A stretch of DNA of 64,000 nucleotides, from the NCBI GenBank assembly GCA_964490705.1, contig CAZBCG010000001.1:248001-312000 (forward strand), given 5' to 3'. The position numbers and the translations under genes are program-made. Below are positions 28,472 through 37,452 of this stretch, piece by piece; position 1 is the first letter of the stretch; every line of letters starts with the position of its first letter. The notes below the pieces were generated by a model. That model saw only the letters and a list, made by a program, of their open reading frames with translations. It made no database searches and was not told the origin of the DNA. This DNA comes from Fodinibius sp964490705. Its GTDB lineage: Bacteria; Bacteroidota; Rhodothermia; Balneolales; Balneolaceae.

Positions 28472-30148
28472 ATGAATTCTTTTGTGTCAGAAAATTGGGA
28501 ATGTAGTCGAGTTTGTAAGGTATTGGTTGTCGTGTTGCTCTGGATTTGCGGTGCGACTAATATGCTGCAGGCCCAAGATTCCGAGCGCCCCAATATGGTG
28601 GTGATCATGCTGGATGACAATGCGCCCGACTATTTGGGAGCATACGGCGGCCCCGATATTACACCGAATATCGATAGCCTGGCACAAGGAGGCATTAAAT
28701 TTACCAATGCGTTCAGCTCGGCTTCGGCCTGTACGCCATCGCGCTATACGCTGCTTACCGGCAATCATGCAGGACATAATAATTCATCGCGATTTCTGGA
28801 GAAAAATCCGGTCGATCGTCCGTACAATTTAGCCTGGAATACGCCCCTCTCAGATAAGACCGTAACCGTGGCCCATTTATTGGGAGCAGCAGGATATCAA
28901 ACCGGCTTTGCCGGGAAATGGCATCTGGGCGTTGAACGATCACAGCTCGACCTGCCACAGGTTAATCCTGCTGTATCGGTAGAATCGGATAGTATTGACC
29001 AAAAGTTACAAGGCTACCAGCAAACGCTGATCCAGGAAGTAAAACAAACATCCGGCTTTGATAATGCGGAGAGTGTTATCTGGGAGAATCCCAATCAAAT
29101 TCCGTACGAGCAGCTTCGTAATCATCATATGGAGTGGATCACCAAGGGTGCGATGGATTTTCTTGATCGGGCGAAGAAATCCGAGGAGCCCTTTTTTCTA
29201 TATTTGGCGAACACAGCCGTTCACGGTCCCTCAATGAGTCGGGTAATTGATGAGGATCCGAAACTGACGCCCGAAGGACGTATGAGTGACCATCTGCAAT
29301 ATCAGCCGTCCCGAGAAGAAGTAAAACGGCGGCTCGTTGATACCGGGGTGGAGGTTAATCACAAGAATTTTGGTCTGGCGTGGGCCGATGATCAGGTGGG
29401 CGCTATCACCGATAAGCTCAAAGCGATGGGCGAAGCAGAGAATACGTTGATCGTCCTGCTGGCCGATCACAACACTGAGCCCGGTAAGTCCACGCCGTAT
29501 GATAAAGGCAATCACATCCCCATGATTTTTAATTGGCCCGAAATGTGGGATGGCGGACAGCTTCGGACCGAGCTATCGCAGATTCCCGACATCGCCCCGA
29601 CGCTTGTCGATTTGGCCGGACTTGATGCCGGAGAAATGGATTTTGACGGCCAAAGTTTGGCGCCCATGAAGCAGAATGTGAATGTAAAAACGCATGATGA
29701 TCTGTATATGGAGTTTGGATATTCGCGGGCGGTACGCACAGATCGATATAAATATGTGGCGTTTAAGTATCCGCAGTTTATGATCGAGGGAATGAAAATC
29801 GGCGACATAGCGAAGGCGCCCAACTTTATTGATGATCACCAGCAGGGGCAGCCTAATATTGCGATGCGGCACTTTCCCGATTATTTTGCACAGGATCAGT
29901 TATATGATCTCAAAAACGATTCACATGAACAGCAAAACCTGGCCAATGATCCGGCATATGCTGATGAGTTGCAGATGATGAGGGATAAGCTCGAATCACA
30001 TCTGCAGACGTTTAAGCATCCGTATGATCTGTCGCACCAGTCGTACAGAGATACCGAGGCGTTCAAAAAGAAAGTAGAACAGACGAAAGCCATCGGTATC
30101 GATCATATTCCCTGGTGGGATGGTATGGTCTGGCCCAAAGAACAATAG
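28472..30148 (+). CDS. Exported sulfatase (formylglycine type)
   Basis: 558 residues. Signal peptide (about 1-35, ending NMLQAQ). MVVIMLDDNAPDYLGAYGG supplies the first metal-binding Asp pair. The sulfatase signature CTPSR (Cys87), where Cys is converted to formylglycine, is followed by YTLLTGNHAGH; GFAGKWHLG and LLADHNTEPGKS are further active-site segments. It removes sulfate esters from a glycan in the periplasm or at the surface. The next gene codes for a formylglycine-generating-enzyme-like protein three bases later, in the same frame, separated by TAG. A sulfatase here suggests the mannan is sulfated or mixed with a sulfated polymer. Confidence 0.93.
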   Translation: MNSFVSENWECSRVCKVLVVVLLWICGATNMLQAQDSERPNMVVIMLDDNAPDYLGAYGGPDITPNIDSLAQGGIKFTNAFSSASACTPSRYTLLTGNHAGHNNSSRFLEKNPVDRPYNLAWNTPLSDKTVTVAHLLGAAGYQTGFAGKWHLGVERSQLDLPQVNPAVSVESDSIDQKLQGYQQTLIQEVKQTSGFDNAESVIWENPNQIPYEQLRNHHMEWITKGAMDFLDRAKKSEEPFFLYLANTAVHGPSMSRVIDEDPKLTPEGRMSDHLQYQPSREEVKRRLVDTGVEVNHKNFGLAWADDQVGAITDKLKAMGEAENTLIVLLADHNTEPGKSTPYDKGNHIPMIFNWPEMWDGGQLRTELSQIPDIAPTLVDLAGLDAGEMDFDGQSLAPMKQNVNVKTHDDLYMEFGYSRAVRTDRYKYVAFKYPQFMIEGMKIGDIAKAPNFIDDHQQGQPNIAMRHFPDYFAQDQLYDLKNDSHEQQNLANDPAYADELQMMRDKLESHLQTFKHPYDLSHQSYRDTEAFKKKVEQTKAIGIDHIPWWDGMVWPKEQ

Positions 30149-30151
30149 CTC

Positions 30152-31135
30152 GTGCAAAATAAGTACTTTTATATTACGCTGATTATCGCAGGTATGCTGC
30201 TGGGCATAGCCTGTCAGTCCGAGCAGGATACAGATCGCAATGCGCCGGAAGGCATGGTGTGGATACCGGCCGGCACCTTTCAGATGGGATCGGAACAATT
30301 TCCCGATGCCCAGCCGATCCACAAGGTGAAGCTTACCCAAGGATTCTGGATGGATGAGACGGAAGTAACCAACGCTGAGTTCAGGAAATTTGTGAACGAA
30401 ACGGGGTATCAGACGGTTGCCGAGCGACCGCTGGACCCGGCCGACTTTCCCGGCGTGCCCGAAGAAAAACTGGTTTCGGGATCGGTCGTATTTTCTCCTC
30501 CTGATAAATCGGTGAGCCTGCAAAATCCCATGGAGTGGTGGAGCTATGTACCCGATGCGGACTGGCAGCATCCCAAGGGACCGGGCAGCAGTATTAAAGG
30601 GGACGGACAAAAGCCGGTCGTACACGTTAGTTTTGAAGATGCCCGGGCCTATTGCCAATGGGCGGGTAAGCGGCTGCCTACCGAAGCCGAGTGGGAATAC
30701 GCAGCCAAGGGCGGCGAAGATAATCCGCGGTATTACTGGGGCGATAGCTTAAAGCCAAAGGGGGAATGGCAGGCAAATATTTACCAGGGTGAATTTCCAA
30801 ATCAGAATACGGCCGAGGACGGATTTGCGGAAGTGGCGCCGGTAAAGTCATTTTCGCCTAATCCCTATGGCCTCTACGACATGGAGGGCAATGTCTGGGA
30901 GTGGGTGTCGGATTTCTATCATCCTGATTACTACGAGCAAAGTTCCACCGTAGATCCACAAGGACCTTCCGAGGGGTATGCTCCCCGCGGATCGGGGAAT
31001 CCGCTGCGCGTGCAAAAGGGCGGCTCCTTTTTGTGCAGCGATCAGTATTGCATGCGCTACTTGGCGGGCAGCCGTGGCAAGGGCGTGGAAACAAGTGCCA
31101 GCACGAATTTGGGGTTTCGGTGTGTTGAGTCCTGA
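30152..31135 (+). CDS. Formylglycine-generating-enzyme-like lipoprotein (SUMF1 family)
   Basis: 327 residues from a GTG at 30152; no ATG precedes the signal. Lipobox LLGIAC (Cys about 20). FGE-sulfatase domain: MVWIPAGTFQMGSE, DETEVTNAEFRKFV, GKRLPTEAEWEYAAKGG, NVWEWVSDFY, then KGGSFLCSDQYCMRY and LGFRCVES. Cys295 and Cys300 match the active-site pair of genuine FGE, which most SUMF1 paralogues lack. So it may activate the sulfatase encoded just upstream. The odd point is location: the lipoprotein signal places it outside the cytoplasm, whereas bacterial FGE usually acts before export. The alternative is a non-catalytic substrate-binding member. Confidence 0.85.
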   Translation: MQNKYFYITLIIAGMLLGIACQSEQDTDRNAPEGMVWIPAGTFQMGSEQFPDAQPIHKVKLTQGFWMDETEVTNAEFRKFVNETGYQTVAERPLDPADFPGVPEEKLVSGSVVFSPPDKSVSLQNPMEWWSYVPDADWQHPKGPGSSIKGDGQKPVVHVSFEDARAYCQWAGKRLPTEAEWEYAAKGGEDNPRYYWGDSLKPKGEWQANIYQGEFPNQNTAEDGFAEVAPVKSFSPNPYGLYDMEGNVWEWVSDFYHPDYYEQSSTVDPQGPSEGYAPRGSGNPLRVQKGGSFLCSDQYCMRYLAGSRGKGVETSASTNLGFRCVES

Positions 31136-31158
31136 ACAAATCATAATATAACACTTTG

Positions 31159-31173
31159 AGGCTGATACAGCCT
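31159..31173 (+). other. Short hairpin after the PUL
   Basis: AGGCTG and CAGCCT form a perfect 6-bp stem around ATA, 24 bases after the FGE stop. Without a U-run it is only a weak candidate for the end of the PUL transcript. Confidence 0.35.
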
Positions 31174-31239
31174 GCTTTGCAAGTCTGACTTAATAATCTA
31201 CTGAGTTTGTACGATAAGTAATGATACTAAGCTTAGTGC

Positions 31240-31447
31240 AAATTTTTCGAAGGCTGGCAGTTCCCCGATGGATATGAGGTAAGTATTAGTGTTGAGCCTG
31301 CAGCTGGTGGTTCTGTAAGTCCAGAAGGTTAGGTTGAAGCTACTGCTAATGAAGTTAATAGTTGGACCGGAGATGGTAAATCAAAAAGATAATGTTTTAA
31401 CATGTACGATAAACGGGGACACTGATTTGACGGCTGTTTTTAGATAA
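31240..31447 (+). pseudogene. Remnant of an InlB-repeat protein
   Basis: Conceptual translation gives EGWQFPDGYEVSISVEPAAG, then GSVSPEG, a TAG, VEATANE and NSWTGD. After a frame change it reads TINGDTDLTAVFR and a stop. These are pieces of divergent InlB B-repeats like the one in the lipoprotein at 13789. Internal stops, a frameshift and missing segments show that it is decayed. No start or signal peptide remains. Confidence 0.65.
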
Positions 31448-31669
31448 TGGAAGTTGTCTTTTGGGAAAGTTCTTTGGGGATAGGCAGGCTGTATTCCAAG
31501 AATAGCTATTGTACTGTACAAAAATCTGATAGTTAGATTTTTGGATTTTAGCAACTTATCAGTTACTTGTCTCAAAATACGGATTGGTAAAATAAGAGAT
31601 CAGCTCTACCTTGCATTGTAAATCAAATTCCCCGTTAAGATCATAAAAATATGGGCTGCCAAACGTATT

Positions 31670-31894
31670 TCATTGACCCTGAAACCACCCAAACTCAACG
31701 GACATGAAGTTCTAAAGCAATTAAAGTGCGAACATTCCCGCCGTCATTTAAACATCCTCATAGAAGAAACCAGAATGTTTTAAAGGGATACGGTTTGGGA
31801 GCAAGCAGCTATGTACGTGACCCAGTTGGCGGGGCAAGACTTTGTAGAGGTTGTTAATGGTATGGAGATCAACTGACTGGCTATACATAAATGA
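31670..31894 (+). pseudogene. Remnant of a CheY-like response regulator
   Basis: Translation gives LTLKPPKLNGHEVLKQLK, matching the region after the phosphoacceptor Asp of receiver proteins (compare NLPKVNGHEVLKHIK in the gene at 37010). A TAA follows, then GYGLGASSYVRDPVG in one frame, and DFVEVVNGMEIN, TGA, LAIHK in another. That is the normal C-terminal order of an Rcp1-type receiver, broken by stops and shifts, with the Asp region itself lost (LTLKPP). It lies just upstream of the large kinase. Confidence 0.65.
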
Positions 31895-31945
31895 ACCTTA
31901 TAGATATTATATATTACATTTTGGTTTAAAGAATGAGAGGTAATT

Positions 31946-34900
31946 ATGGGAAAGGCATGTGATACTCTGCTGATTGAAGATGATAAAAGCGATGCCGATC
32001 TGATCCAAATAGAACTGGATAAGCTGGATATGGATATTCAGCTGGATATAATCTGTGACAAAGATGAACTTATCGACCGGCTCGAAAATAATCTTCCGGA
32101 TCTCATTATCAGTGACTATAATTTGCTGGCCCTCAATGGTATAGAAGCACTTCAAATTGTTCGCGAAAAGTATCCCAACCTGCCCTTTATTTTGGTATCC
32201 GGAGTTATGGGCGAAGAGAAAGCCGTTGATGCGATGCTCGATGGGGCATCCGACTATGTAATGAAAGAAAACCTGGAACGGCTGGGTCCCGCCATCCTTC
32301 GCGAAATCACCAGCTACGAAGAGTACAAACAACGAAGTGCGGAACTTGAGGAAATGCGCGATCGGTACGAGTCTTTTGTGCAGTCTGTTAATGGTATTGT
32401 GTGGGAGGCCGATGCGCAGACGTTTGAATTCTATTATGTCAGTCCGCAATCACAGGAGTTGCTGGGATATAGCCCGGAAGAATGGCTTAGTGAGTCCAAT
32501 TTTTGGCAGGAACATATCCATCCCGATGATCGACGTGACGCGATAAATTTTTGTCATTATAAAACAAGGCAGGGCGAAAACCACTCCTTTGAGTATCGCA
32601 TGCTCGATGCTGATGATGAGGTTGTATGGCTTCGCGATTATGTGACGGTCGTTAAGGAGGATGATCAACCCACTCGGTTACGCGGACTTATGGTAGATAT
32701 TACAAAAGAGAAGAAAGCGGAGCGCCAGCGCGATAAAGCCTATGATATTGCGGGTATCGGCCACTGGGAGTTCGATCTGGTCAATGACGCATTGTTTTGG
32801 TCTGACAGGATCAAAAAATTGCATGAGGTGGAACAGGATTATGAGCCCAATTATGATGCGGCCATCCAGTTTTATAAAGAAGGTGAACACCGCCAAAAAA
32901 TTACCGAAGCGATTGAAAAGGCCATCGAAACCGGTGAATCATTTGACCTTGAACTCAAAATCATTACGGCCAAAAACAATGAACGATGGGTGCGTGCAGT
33001 CGGAGAGACCGTATTTCGTAATGGAACATGCAGGCGAATTTACGGAAGTACGCAGGATATTACCCAGCGCAAAGAAATTGAACAGAAATTTCGCGGTGTT
33101 GTTGAGCACAGTACCAACATGTTTTACCGGCACGATACTGAACATGTGTTAAGTTACGTAAGTCCGCAGTCGCACGATTTTTTGGGATGTTCGCCCGACG
33201 AAGCCAAAAAACGGTGGACTGAATTTGTCACTGATCATCCTGTAAATGAAAAGGGGTTTGAGCATACCCAGCGAGCTATTGATACCGGAGAAACGCAGTC
33301 GTCTTTTCCACTTCAGCTAAAAAAGGCAGATGGAGAAATTATTTGGGTACGTGTTAATGAAGCTCCTGTTGTAGAGAATGGAGAAACCATCGCCATTGTC
33401 GGCTCGCTGACGGACATCACCGAACAGAAGAAATATGAGGAAGAACTCGAAGAAACCAATAAGAAACTGAAAACAGCTCAGGATATCGCTAGCCTGGGAT
33501 ATTGGGAGTTAAACTTGGAAAACGAGGATATTTACTGGTCTGACCAAACGTATAAAGTTTGGGGAGTCAACCCACGCAAAAAAATTACATTCGATGGAAT
33601 TATCGAACGAATGCATCCCGAGGACAGGGAGGAGTTCTTGAAACAGAACGAAAAAGCTATCAATCAACATGGTTCTCTTAACCTTGAACATCGTATTGTT
33701 TTACCTGATGGATCTATAAAGTGGGTTCATGTCATTGGCAATATTAAAAAGTCCCAGAATGGGACGCCTCGTAAATTCGAAGGCACTGTTCAAGATATTA
33801 CCGAAACAAAACAGTTAGAGCAGTTACTTAACCAGACAAATCGTTTGGCCAGAGTGGGGAGTTGGGAGCTGAATTTAACAGGCGATGATAAGAGAGAACT
33901 CTATTGGTCGGAGATGGTCTGTGATATTTTAGAGGTGGATGCGGATTATAATCCCACGCTGGAAGAAGCCTTTGAATTTTATGCACCCCAAAGTAAAACT
34001 CTTGTCAGGGGAGCAATCGAAAAAGCTGTTGAACGGGGTACGTCTTTTGATCTGGAGCTGTTGGTCGAGACCGCCAAAGGCAATGAGCGATGGGTACGCA
34101 GTATCGGGCAGGCCGAGCACGTTGATGGAGAATGCATACGTCTGTACGGCAGTTACCAGGATATTACCGGGCGTAAAAAGTCGGAGCTGGAATTAGAGCG
34201 CCGCAACGAATTTATCGAAGAGGTATTAGATAATCTGCCGATCGGTATTGCCGTACACCGCATTGACAGCGGCCAAAATATTTTGATGAACAAGCAATTC
34301 AGCGAAATTTACGGCTGGCCGAAGCAAGATATTAATACCGTTGATAAGTTCTTTGATAACGTATATCCCGATGAAGAGTATCGCAAAGAAATTAAAAGCA
34401 GAATAATCTCCGATATAGAAAGCGGCGATCCAGATCGCATGCAGTGGTCCGGTATTGAAATTACCACCAAAGATGGCGAAAAACGGATTGTGGATGCCAA
34501 AAATATTCCGATCGAAGATCAAAACCAGATGATTTCTACGGTACTTGATGTTACGGCCGAAAAAAAGGCCGAGCGCGAAAAAGTGGAAACGTTGCAACGT
34601 ATTGGCGATGCCTTTTTTGCCGTGGATGAAGACTGGACGGTTACCTATTGGAACAAAAAAGCGGAAGAAGTTTTAGATATGCCGAGCGAGGATGTTGTGG
34701 GCCAAAATTTGTGGGAGGTCTATGACGATGCCGTAGAGCTCGACTTTTATACCCAGTATCACAAAGCCGTAAACGAACAAGTGATGGTCAACTTTGAGGA
34801 GTATTATCCCGGTGTTGAAAAATGGTTCGAAGTAAGTGCCTATCCCTCCGATACCGGTCTTTCGGTGTATTTTCGGGATATCACCGAGCGCAAGAAAAAC

Positions 34901-35638
34901 CACGAGCGGCTTAAGCAGCTAAACAAAGAGCTCGAAGAAAGAGCTGAGCAATTAGAAGCAACCAACGAAGAGCTCGAGCAGTTTGCCTATGTGGCATCTC
35001 ACGACCTGCAGGAGCCGCTGCGCATGGTATCGAGCTTTCTTGAGCGACTAGAAAAGAAATATGCCGGTCAACTGGATGACAAGGCACAGCAGTATATCGA
35101 CTTTGCTGTGGATGGTGCCCAGCGCATGCGGCGCATTATTCTGGACTTGCTGAACTATTCGCGAATGAATCAGCAAGAAATTGAACGAGAAGAAGTGGAG
35201 CTGGATACGTTATTAGAAGATATTGTAAAGCTGAACCAGCCGGCTGTTAACGAGAGCGGAGCTTCTATTAACTGGCACGACCTGCCCACAATTAAAGCCG
35301 CCCAAACACCTATACAGCAGGTTTTTAAAAACCTGATCAACAATGCGATTAAATACAGAAAGCCGGATATTGAGCCCGAAATAAATATTGAGGCTGAAGA
35401 TTCCGGTGATTACTGGAAGATTGCCGTTTCGGATAATGGCATCGGGATTAAGAAGGAGTTCCAGGATAATATTTTCACCATTTTTAAACGACTGCACACC
35501 CAGGATGAGTATTCCGGGACAGGCATTGGCCTGTCGGTATCCCAAAAAATTGTAGAAAAGCACGGCGGCGAAATCTGGGTGGAATCAGAAGAAGGAGAAG
35601 GAAGTACATTTTATTTTACGATTCCCAAAGATGGATAA
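31946..35638 (+). CDS. Giant sensor kinase: receiver, about seven PAS domains, HisKA, HATPase
   Basis: 1230 residues, no membrane segment, so cytoplasmic. Receiver domain at 1-125 (LLIEDDKSDAD; phosphoacceptor Asp57 in IISDYN). About seven PAS domains follow (about 135-990), most ending in a DITExKK-type PAC motif. Then a coiled coil (KELEERAEQLEATNEELEQF), HisKA with His1019 in YVASHDLQEPLRMV, and HATPase_c (NLINNAIKYRK, DNGIGI, GTGIGLSVSQKIVEKHGG). GAGGT before the ATG is the ribosome site. Its last 8 bases overlap the next kinase gene. Ligands are unknown; no DNA-binding output domain is encoded nearby. Confidence 0.9.
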   Translation: MGKACDTLLIEDDKSDADLIQIELDKLDMDIQLDIICDKDELIDRLENNLPDLIISDYNLLALNGIEALQIVREKYPNLPFILVSGVMGEEKAVDAMLDGASDYVMKENLERLGPAILREITSYEEYKQRSAELEEMRDRYESFVQSVNGIVWEADAQTFEFYYVSPQSQELLGYSPEEWLSESNFWQEHIHPDDRRDAINFCHYKTRQGENHSFEYRMLDADDEVVWLRDYVTVVKEDDQPTRLRGLMVDITKEKKAERQRDKAYDIAGIGHWEFDLVNDALFWSDRIKKLHEVEQDYEPNYDAAIQFYKEGEHRQKITEAIEKAIETGESFDLELKIITAKNNERWVRAVGETVFRNGTCRRIYGSTQDITQRKEIEQKFRGVVEHSTNMFYRHDTEHVLSYVSPQSHDFLGCSPDEAKKRWTEFVTDHPVNEKGFEHTQRAIDTGETQSSFPLQLKKADGEIIWVRVNEAPVVENGETIAIVGSLTDITEQKKYEEELEETNKKLKTAQDIASLGYWELNLENEDIYWSDQTYKVWGVNPRKKITFDGIIERMHPEDREEFLKQNEKAINQHGSLNLEHRIVLPDGSIKWVHVIGNIKKSQNGTPRKFEGTVQDITETKQLEQLLNQTNRLARVGSWELNLTGDDKRELYWSEMVCDILEVDADYNPTLEEAFEFYAPQSKTLVRGAIEKAVERGTSFDLELLVETAKGNERWVRSIGQAEHVDGECIRLYGSYQDITGRKKSELELERRNEFIEEVLDNLPIGIAVHRIDSGQNILMNKQFSEIYGWPKQDINTVDKFFDNVYPDEEYRKEIKSRIISDIESGDPDRMQWSGIEITTKDGEKRIVDAKNIPIEDQNQMISTVLDVTAEKKAEREKVETLQRIGDAFFAVDEDWTVTYWNKKAEEVLDMPSEDVVGQNLWEVYDDAVELDFYTQYHKAVNEQVMVNFEEYYPGVEKWFEVSAYPSDTGLSVYFRDITERKKNHERLKQLNKELEERAEQLEATNEELEQFAYVASHDLQEPLRMVSSFLERLEKKYAGQLDDKAQQYIDFAVDGAQRMRRIILDLLNYSRMNQQEIEREEVELDTLLEDIVKLNQPAVNESGASINWHDLPTIKAAQTPIQQVFKNLINNAIKYRKPDIEPEINIEAEDSGDYWKIAVSDNGIGIKKEFQDNIFTIFKRLHTQDEYSGTGIGLSVSQKIVEKHGGEIWVESEEGEGSTFYFTIPKDG

Positions 35639-36974
35639 CCTCTGGCACACATATAAATCGATAATTTATTCCAACTGTACCGAGGTCGATACAATACGTA
35701 ATTCGGTATTTTACTGGAAAAACAGGCTTTTTGCCCTTACGGTCATTTTCTTACTACCCATGAGCTTGATAGCTCTTGTTCCGGGGTTGTATATGGTATT
35801 CACGCTTTCGCTGTATGGGTTGTTGGTGTCTGATTTGATTACGCTTGCAGCAATTTTTGCAGCTGCTTTTCTACCTCGTATTTCGGTTTTTAGCCGAAAG
35901 TTATTGTTTAATGGTGCTTTGTATCAGACTGCTATTGTAATGTTGCACTATCTGGGATCCAATGGACCGGGATTACTTTATATGTTTGCGGTTACGGTAT
36001 TTGTGCTAGTGAGTCTGGATCAATTTTACGGCTATATTGCCCTGGCGCTGAATACACTCATCTGTATTTATTTTGCTCTTGCCATCTATTACGGTTTCGC
36101 CAGCCATGTGCTGATGGTTCAATATCAGGTAGATGCCTGGATTGGAGTGTCATCGAACTTGGTGTTTTTGAGCGGCGTAGCCGTTTTCCTGATTCCCAAA
36201 TTGTTTAGCGGGCTCCAGTCGGCATTTGCCGAACAAAATAAACTGCAGGATGAGCTTAAAGAGTCGGTGGAAAATCTGAATGCCAAAAACGAAGAGCTCG
36301 AGCAATTTGCTTATACCGTTTCGCATGATCTGAAAGAGCCGCTCCGAATGGTACGAAGCTTTATGAAGCTGCTGAAAAACAAATACGGCCAGCAGCTCGA
36401 CGAAAAGGCCCGTGAATATATCTATTATGCCCGAGATGGTGCACAGCGGATGGGCGATAATATCGACGATTTGCTTGAATATTCCCGCATCGGCCGAAAA
36501 TATACGACCGTTGAAAAGATAGATCTGAACAATCTGCTCGAAGATGTTATTCAGAACCTGCAGTCTGGTATCAAAGAGAAGGATACAAACATTAATGTTG
36601 GTGATCTGCCGACCCTTGCCGTTGTGCCGGTGGCCATGAAAAGGCTTTTTCAAAACCTCATAGCTAATGGCTTAAAATATCAGCCGGATGGTAATAAACC
36701 CGAAATATCTGTTATGGCCGAAGAGCAGGATTCCAGCTGGTTATTTTCGGTTTCCGACAATGGCATTGGCATTGATCCGGAATATCACAACCAAATTTTT
36801 TCTGTGTTTAAGCGATTACATGCGCGTGATGAATACTCCGGCAGTGGGATGGGATTGGCAATCTGTAAAAAAATTGTAGAGCAGCACGGTGGAGAAATCT
36901 GGGTTGCCTCAACGTCTGGTCAGGGCAGTACATTTAGCTTTACTTTGGATAAGCAGTATCTTGCCAAAAAATAA
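35631..36974 (+). CDS. Membrane-bound histidine kinase
   Basis: 447 residues. About five to six membrane segments (about 33-195) replace a sensor domain. A coiled coil then leads to HisKA (His232 in YTVSHDLKEPLRMV) and HATPase_c (NLIANGLKYQPDG, DNGIGI, GSGMGLAICKKIVEQHGG). The kinase core closely resembles that of the giant kinase upstream, with which it overlaps by 8 bases, so they are co-translated and probably came from one duplication. It probably phosphorylates the stand-alone receiver encoded 35 bases downstream. Confidence 0.88.
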   Translation: MDNLWHTYKSIIYSNCTEVDTIRNSVFYWKNRLFALTVIFLLPMSLIALVPGLYMVFTLSLYGLLVSDLITLAAIFAAAFLPRISVFSRKLLFNGALYQTAIVMLHYLGSNGPGLLYMFAVTVFVLVSLDQFYGYIALALNTLICIYFALAIYYGFASHVLMVQYQVDAWIGVSSNLVFLSGVAVFLIPKLFSGLQSAFAEQNKLQDELKESVENLNAKNEELEQFAYTVSHDLKEPLRMVRSFMKLLKNKYGQQLDEKAREYIYYARDGAQRMGDNIDDLLEYSRIGRKYTTVEKIDLNNLLEDVIQNLQSGIKEKDTNINVGDLPTLAVVPVAMKRLFQNLIANGLKYQPDGNKPEISVMAEEQDSSWLFSVSDNGIGIDPEYHNQIFSVFKRLHARDEYSGSGMGLAICKKIVEQHGGEIWVASTSGQGSTFSFTLDKQYLAKK

Positions 36975-37009
36975 AATTGAGATCACAACTAAGCGGCACA
37001 TTATATACT

Positions 37010-37444
37010 ATGGATCCAATACATATTTTACTTATTGAAGATAATGAGGGGGATATTGTCCTCACCACCGAGGCGTTTGAAGAGGGAAAGATATCCAACT
37101 CGATGTCGATTGTTAAAGACGGTTGGGAAGCCATTCAGTACCTGGATCAAAACGAGGGGTACGAGGATGCCCAAAGGCCAGATCTTGTACTGTTGGATAT
37201 TAATCTGCCAAAAGTAAACGGCCACGAAGTATTAAAGCATATTAAGACGAGTGAGAAACTTAAGCAGATTCCCGTTGTTATGCTTACGACCTCTTCGGAT
37301 GAAGTGGACATCAAAAAATCGTATAAAAACCACGTGAATTGTTATATCACCAAACCGGTTGATGTGGACAGTTTTATTAACGCTGTTTCTACCATTGAGG
37401 ATTTTTGGATTTCAATTGTTCAGCTTCCTTCTCAAACGAAATAG
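37010..37444 (+). CDS. Single-domain response regulator (Rcp1-like)
   Basis: 144 residues from ATG 37010; an upstream TTG frame extension is not needed. Whole protein is one receiver domain: ILLIEDNEGD acidic pair, Asp63 in LLDINLPKVNGHEVL, LTTSSDE, and the KPVD lysine. Residues after the domain are only a short helix, so there is no output domain; like Rcp1 it should relay phosphate or bind a partner. It lies between two kinase genes. A decayed relative is at 31670-31894. Confidence 0.88.
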   Translation: MDPIHILLIEDNEGDIVLTTEAFEEGKISNSMSIVKDGWEAIQYLDQNEGYEDAQRPDLVLLDINLPKVNGHEVLKHIKTSEKLKQIPVVMLTTSSDEVDIKKSYKNHVNCYITKPVDVDSFINAVSTIEDFWISIVQLPSQTK

Positions 37445-37452
37445 TGCAAATT

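Noticed and set aside
28472..31135. Sulfatase-FGE fusion by readthrough of the TAG at 30146
   Set aside because: The two genes are in the same frame, but the second has its own GTG and lipoprotein signal, which would sit inside a fusion. Adjacent separate genes explain it better.
31381..31575. A 64-codon minus-strand frame in the gap before the giant kinase
   Set aside because: No homology signal or ribosome site; it crosses the InlB relic.
37405..37452. Longer N-terminus for the HisKA_2 kinase
   Set aside because: It would overlap the receiver gene by 40 bases and adds sequence unlike receiver starts; ATG 37453 fits.
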